This document shows, piece after piece, positions 12,746 through 15,801 of a DNA stretch of 15,801 bases. The notes beneath the pieces are model-generated. The model was not told where the DNA came from. It saw nothing but the letters and a program-made list of their open reading frames with translations, and did not search any database. Position 1 is the first letter of the stretch, and each line of letters opens with the position of its first letter. Origin of the DNA: Syntrophaceae bacterium PtaB.Bin038 (lineage in GTDB: Bacteria; Desulfobacterota; Syntrophia; Syntrophales; UBA2192); contig MVQS01000363.1 in the NCBI GenBank assembly GCA_002067855.1, forward strand, positions 1 to 15,801, in the 5' to 3' direction. The position numbers and the translations under genes are program-made.

Positions 12746-15148
12746 TCACCCCGCCGCCTCCAGGGCCGAGAAGGCCGCCTCGGCGATGCCCGCGGCGTCG
12801 ATCCCGAACACCCTGTAGAGATCGGCCCGGCTCCCCGTCTGACCGAAGCGGTCCACCCCCAGGCTCACCGCCCGCGCGCCGAAGACGCTCCCCAGCCACG
12901 CCAGCGAGTGGGACGCCCCGTCCTGGACCGTCACGATCGGGGCCGTCCGCTCTTCGGGCAGGATCCATTCCTCGAAGAGGCCCCGTCCCGCCGTCCCCTG
13001 GCGCTTCCGGGCGCAGTCCGCCTGCCACTGCTCGTAGAGACGACGCGGGCTCGCGATGCCGAGCACGTTGACCCGCGCCCCCTCGCGCTCCAGGATTTCC
13101 GCCGCCGCCATGGCCTCCGGAACCAGCGTCCCCGCCGCGGCCAGGATCACCAGGGGTGCCGACGCGTCCGTCATTCCCCCGTCGCGCCAGTCGCGCAGCC
13201 GGCAGGCCCCGGCCAGCACATGGGCCCGCAGCGCATCCTCGCCCAGCCGCTTCAGGGCCCCGTTCATCAGCCCCTGGTCGACGGGCCTCGTGGAAAGCCG
13301 CAGGTAGCTCGAGCGGCCCGCGGCCCGGTCGCAGCACTGCCGGATCGCCTCCAGAAGAATCCACTTGAGTTCCAGGGCGAAGCAGGGCTCCCAGTAGTCG
13401 AGGTTGGGAAGTTCCGTCCCCAGCGACGGCGTCACCGTCGACTGGTGGGAGCCGCCCTCGGGCGCCAGGGTCACGCCCGAGGGAGTGCCGGCGAAGATGA
13501 ACTTGGAGCCCGAGTACAGGCCGTAGATCAGGGCGTCGAGGCCGCGGCAGACGAAGGGGTCGTAGACGGTCCCCACGGGGACGAGGTGCACACCGGAGAG
13601 TTCCTTCGAAAGGCCCATCATGGAGAGCATCATGAACAGGTTCATCTCCGAGATGCCGAGCTCGATGTGCTGCCCCCCGGGCGAGCGGTGCCACTTGAGC
13701 AGCCGGTAGACCTCGGCGTCCTCGTAGTCCTTTTCCTCGCGGGGGGAGAAGACGCCCGTCTTGTTGATCCAGCCTGCCAGGTTCGTCGAGATCGACACGT
13801 CGGGCGATGTCGTCACGAGGTGGCGGGCCACCTCGGGCACGTCGGCCAGCTGCACGAGCAGGCGCCCGAAGGCGTCCTGGGTGCTCGTCGTCAGCGGGGC
13901 GGGCATGCGGATATCGCCGGGGACGGATTCCGGCGCGAGCACGGCGGAGGGTCTCTCCTCCTCGCCGTAGAGCGCACGTGCCCTCTCGGCGCAGAGCCTC
14001 CCCTCGGGAGAGGCCTCATCGAAAAGCGGCCAGTCCTCCCCGTCCGGGATGCCGCAGGCGGCGCGCAGCCCCTCGATCTGCTCCGGGCTCATCAGCTGCG
14101 CATGGTTGAGGGGATGGCCCGCCAGGGGAAGGCCCCAGCCCTTGATCGTGTAGGCGAAAAGGATCGTGGGGCGGCGGTCGTCGACCTCGGAGAGCCTCGC
14201 GATCAGCTCCTCCATGTCGTGTCCGCCCAGGTTGGAGAGAAGTGCCGGCATCTCGGCGTCGGGAATTTCCGTCAGCAGGCGCTCCACGTCGTCCCGGCCC
14301 TGCCCCTTCTCCCCCAGCAGGCTTCGGCGGATCTGGGCACCTCCCTGGCGGATCAGGGCCTGGTACTCCTCGTTGGTCATCCTGTCGATGCGGCGCCGCA
14401 GGGTCTCCCCGCCGGGCCGGGCAAAGAGGGCCTGCAGTCTCCGGCCGTACTTGGCCTCGATGACCTGCCAGCCCAGGTCCTCGAAGAGCCGCTTGAGGCG
14501 GGCGGCCCGGATGCCGGGGACGACACGGTCGAGACTCTGGCGGTTGAGATCCACGATCCACAGCAGGTTGCCCAGCCCCTGAAGGGAGTCGTCCAGCAGG
14601 GCCTCCCAGACGCTTCCCTCGTCCATCTCGGCATCGCCCAGGAGGGCCACGAAGCGCCGCGCCGGGATCGGCCCGAAGTGCGCCCGGGCGTAGCGCCAGA
14701 CGGCGGCGGCGAAGGCAGGGGCCACGGCGCCCAGTCCCACGGAGCCCGTCGAGAAGTCGACCGCATCGGGATCCTTCGTGCGGCTGGGATAGGGCTGGAG
14801 GCCCCCGTAGGCGCGCAGCTGCGTCATGTACGGGCAGGGGAGCCGCCCCAGCAGGTACTGCACGGCATGAAAGGCGGGCGAGGACTGGGGCTTGACGGCG
14901 ACCCGGTCGCCCGGTCTGAGCCAGTGGAAGTACAGGGCCGTCAGGATCGACGTGATCGACGTGGACGAGGCCTGGTGGCCGCCGATCTTCGTCCCCTCGG
15001 GGTTGGGCCGCACGTGGTTGGCGTAGTCGATCATGCGGCTGGCAAGCCACACGATACGCCGCTGAACGGCGTCGAGGGCCTCGATTCGCTCGGGGGTGAG
15101 GGGCGGGGTTTCCCGGGAGGGTTTCTTCTGCTTCGCGGCCGCGTTCAT
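12746..15148 (-). CDS. AceE-like thiamine-diphosphate enzyme (transketolase/PDH E1 superfamily)
   Basis: 800 residues, resembling the homodimeric pyruvate dehydrogenase E1 (AceE) family but shorter than E. coli AceE (887). Landmarks are IGGHQASS at 55-62, YPSRTKDPDAVDFSTGSVGLG at about 120-140, the ThDP/Mg motif GDAEMDE (171-177) to DLN (200-202), NLGGHDMEEL near 306-315 and the pyrimidine-domain Glu region QHIELGISEMN (493-503; E501 aligns with the catalytic Glu). A transketolase C-terminal domain begins near 680. The GDA in place of GDG is usual in the subfamily generally annotated just as transketolase. No lipoyl E2 or E3 gene is adjacent, so the substrate (pyruvate, another 2-oxo acid, or a ketose) is unresolved. 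The start at 15148 has AGGAGGT 6 bases upstream. A short hairpin (GGGCT(G)ACA-CCCC-TGTAGCCC on the minus strand, near 15200-15221) lies in its leader. Confidence 0.9.
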   Translation of the reverse strand: MNAAAKQKKPSRETPPLTPERIEALDAVQRRIVWLASRMIDYANHVRPNPEGTKIGGHQASSTSITSILTALYFHWLRPGDRVAVKPQSSPAFHAVQYLLGRLPCPYMTQLRAYGGLQPYPSRTKDPDAVDFSTGSVGLGAVAPAFAAAVWRYARAHFGPIPARRFVALLGDAEMDEGSVWEALLDDSLQGLGNLLWIVDLNRQSLDRVVPGIRAARLKRLFEDLGWQVIEAKYGRRLQALFARPGGETLRRRIDRMTNEEYQALIRQGGAQIRRSLLGEKGQGRDDVERLLTEIPDAEMPALLSNLGGHDMEELIARLSEVDDRRPTILFAYTIKGWGLPLAGHPLNHAQLMSPEQIEGLRAACGIPDGEDWPLFDEASPEGRLCAERARALYGEEERPSAVLAPESVPGDIRMPAPLTTSTQDAFGRLLVQLADVPEVARHLVTTSPDVSISTNLAGWINKTGVFSPREEKDYEDAEVYRLLKWHRSPGGQHIELGISEMNLFMMLSMMGLSKELSGVHLVPVGTVYDPFVCRGLDALIYGLYSGSKFIFAGTPSGVTLAPEGGSHQSTVTPSLGTELPNLDYWEPCFALELKWILLEAIRQCCDRAAGRSSYLRLSTRPVDQGLMNGALKRLGEDALRAHVLAGACRLRDWRDGGMTDASAPLVILAAAGTLVPEAMAAAEILEREGARVNVLGIASPRRLYEQWQADCARKRQGTAGRGLFEEWILPEERTAPIVTVQDGASHSLAWLGSVFGARAVSLGVDRFGQTGSRADLYRVFGIDAAGIAEAAFSALEAAG

Positions 15149-15222
15149 GGGATACCTCCTCGCAGGGACAGGGGAAAGGTACGCCGGCGCCGCGGCCTCG
15201 GGCTACAGGGGTGTCAGCCCCC

Positions 15223-15246
15223 AAAAAAAAGGCCGCCGAGGCGGCC
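15223..15246 (-). terminator. terminator of tRNA-Ala
   Basis: On the minus strand GGCCGCC-TC-GGCGGCC is followed by eight T (plus 15223-15230), 29 bases after the tRNA 3' end. It separates the tRNA transcript from the AceE-like gene. Confidence 0.88.
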
Positions 15247-15274
15247 AACGTATCGGGCAATACGGTTGATTGCA

Positions 15275-15350
<76 letters not shown>

Positions 15351-15366
15351 GTTCAAAAGAGCTATC

Positions 15367-15396
15367 CGTTTAGCACACGCATCTCGGCGTTGTCAA
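15367..15396 (-). promoter_or_regulatory. putative promoter of tRNA-Ala
   Basis: The minus strand has TTGACA (plus 15391-15396), an 18-base spacer and TAAACG (plus 15367-15372). The -35 is perfect and the -10 is poor. The tRNA starts 17 bases downstream. Confidence 0.45.
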
Positions 15397-15407
15397 ATAC
15401 AATTTTC

Positions 15408-15435
15408 TTGACTTTGAAGCCTTCGAATCTATAAT
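15408..15435 (+). promoter_or_regulatory. sigma-70 promoter of tRNA-Leu
   Basis: TTGACT at 15408-15413, a 16-base spacer and a perfect TATAAT at 15430-15435. The predicted start near 15442 is a few bases ahead of the mature tRNA at 15448. It is back to back with the tRNA-Ala promoter. Confidence 0.88.
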
Positions 15436-15447
15436 CGGAACCCACAC

Positions 15448-15535
15448 GCCGGAGTGGTGAAACTGGTAGACGCAGGGGACTCAAAATCCCCCGCCCCCTG
15501 GGGGCGTGACGGTTCGATTCCGTCCTCCGGCACCA
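15448..15535 (+). tRNA. tRNA-Leu (anticodon CAA)
   Basis: 88 bases with encoded CCA. The acceptor stem is GCCGGAG/CTCCGGC, anticodon stem GGGGA/TCCCC carries loop CTCAAAA, a long class II variable arm forms the hairpin CGCCCCCTGGGGGCG, and the T-arm is GACGG-TTCGATT-CCGTC. Anticodon CAA reads UUG. Confidence 0.97.
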
Positions 15536-15543
15536 GGAAAAGA

Positions 15544-15578
15544 AACCCCCATTCCGTCGCCTTTCCGGAATGGGGGTT
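15544..15578 (+). terminator. terminator after tRNA-Leu
   Basis: AACCCCCATTCCG (15544-15556) and its exact reverse complement (15566-15578) form a 13-bp stem with a 9-base loop, starting 8 bases after the CCA. The following TTCTGCTT is a poor U-tract, but the stem strength and position support termination. Confidence 0.75.
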
Positions 15579-15589
15579 CTGCTTGGAGG

Positions 15590-15672
15590 ACTCTCTACGG
15601 TCTATTCGTTTGTTTCGTTCATCGTGGATTTCGTTTCTTTCGTTTTCTGCCTCTTCCTCGATCCTCGGTCCT
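15590..15672 (-). repeat. purine-rich degenerate intergenic repeat
   Basis: On the minus strand, directly after the stop codon at 15673, the sequence is A/G-rich with recurring ACGAAA-type units (GAAAACGAAAGAAACGAAAT, then AACGAAACAAACGAA). It resembles the stretches after the genes ending at 2485 and 6112. Confidence 0.45.
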
Positions 15673-15801
15673 TCAGCCTCGGACCGTTCTCTTCGGGATC
15701 CGGTCCCAGGTGTCCTTGTAGAGCCGGCCGATGCAGAGCAGCAGCCCCAGGAAGAACAGCCCCAGCATGAACGTCGGCGGCGTGTGGAGCATCTCGTCGA
15801 T
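15673..15801 (-). CDS. C-terminus of a small membrane protein, possibly AtpZ/AtpI-like (5' part outside window)
   Basis: Only the last 42 residues are visible, in a frame open to the window edge. They read LHTPPTFMLGLFFLGLLLCI (one membrane-spanning helix), then GRLYKDTWDRIPKR and a short basic end. A short loop, a terminal helix and a final LY..-type basic tail is the form of the second helix of AtpZ/AtpI-family proteins encoded ahead of ATP synthase operons. With so little sequence this is only a suggestion. The purine-rich stretch follows its stop. Confidence 0.5.
   Translation of the reverse strand: MDEMLHTPPTFMLGLFFLGLLLCIGRLYKDTWDRIPKRTVRG

Overview
The window is a GC-rich (visibly well over 60%), densely coded bacterial stretch. 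A Gram-negative cell is indicated by a Braun-type outer-membrane lipoprotein with L,D-transpeptidases, a good sigma-54 promoter sequence and family II pyrophosphatase of the CBS/DRTGG type. The mix, together with the purine-rich intergenic repeats, looks most like a deltaproteobacterium (Desulfobacterota, perhaps Syntrophales-like). That placement is inference; no rRNA is present.

Layout. Positions 2-4540 (+) hold a BMP-family (NupNOPQ/PnrA-type) ABC importer: the 3' part of the binding protein, a double ATPase and two permeases, all co-oriented and closely spaced. Positions 4656-6699 hold an envelope module: a LysM L,D-transpeptidase, a small alanine-rich lipoprotein ending in Lys-Lys, a strong terminator, and a convergent second L,D-transpeptidase preceded by a sigma-54-type promoter. 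Divergent from the latter is a CBS-domain Mn-dependent inorganic pyrophosphatase (6883-8535). Its 3' end carries an unusual set of interleaved inverted repeats that it shares with the convergent two-component pair at 8629-11500 (NarL-type regulator and a soluble histidine kinase with four PAS domains).

Positions 11501-12650 are an accessory-looking stretch with no large gene. It holds two palindromes, four possible small ORFs (45, 33, 49 and 41 codons, the last two overlapping by ATGA with a strong ribosome binding site), two strong hairpins and a bidirectional terminator. I recognise none of the small proteins. Positions 12746-15148 (-) encode an 800-residue AceE-like thiamine-diphosphate enzyme with no E2/E3 partner in view. 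Divergent tRNA-Ala(GGC) and tRNA-Leu(CAA) genes follow, each with promoter and terminator signals, and the window closes with the C-terminus of a small membrane protein (possibly AtpZ/AtpI-like).

The most interesting points are the Ldt-Lpp-Ldt cluster (a plausible outer membrane to peptidoglycan tethering set with its own sigma-54 input), the small-ORF cluster with structured RNA at 11690-12570, the interleaved repeats at 8536-8628, and an apparently gapless 241-residue duplication inside the sensor kinase.
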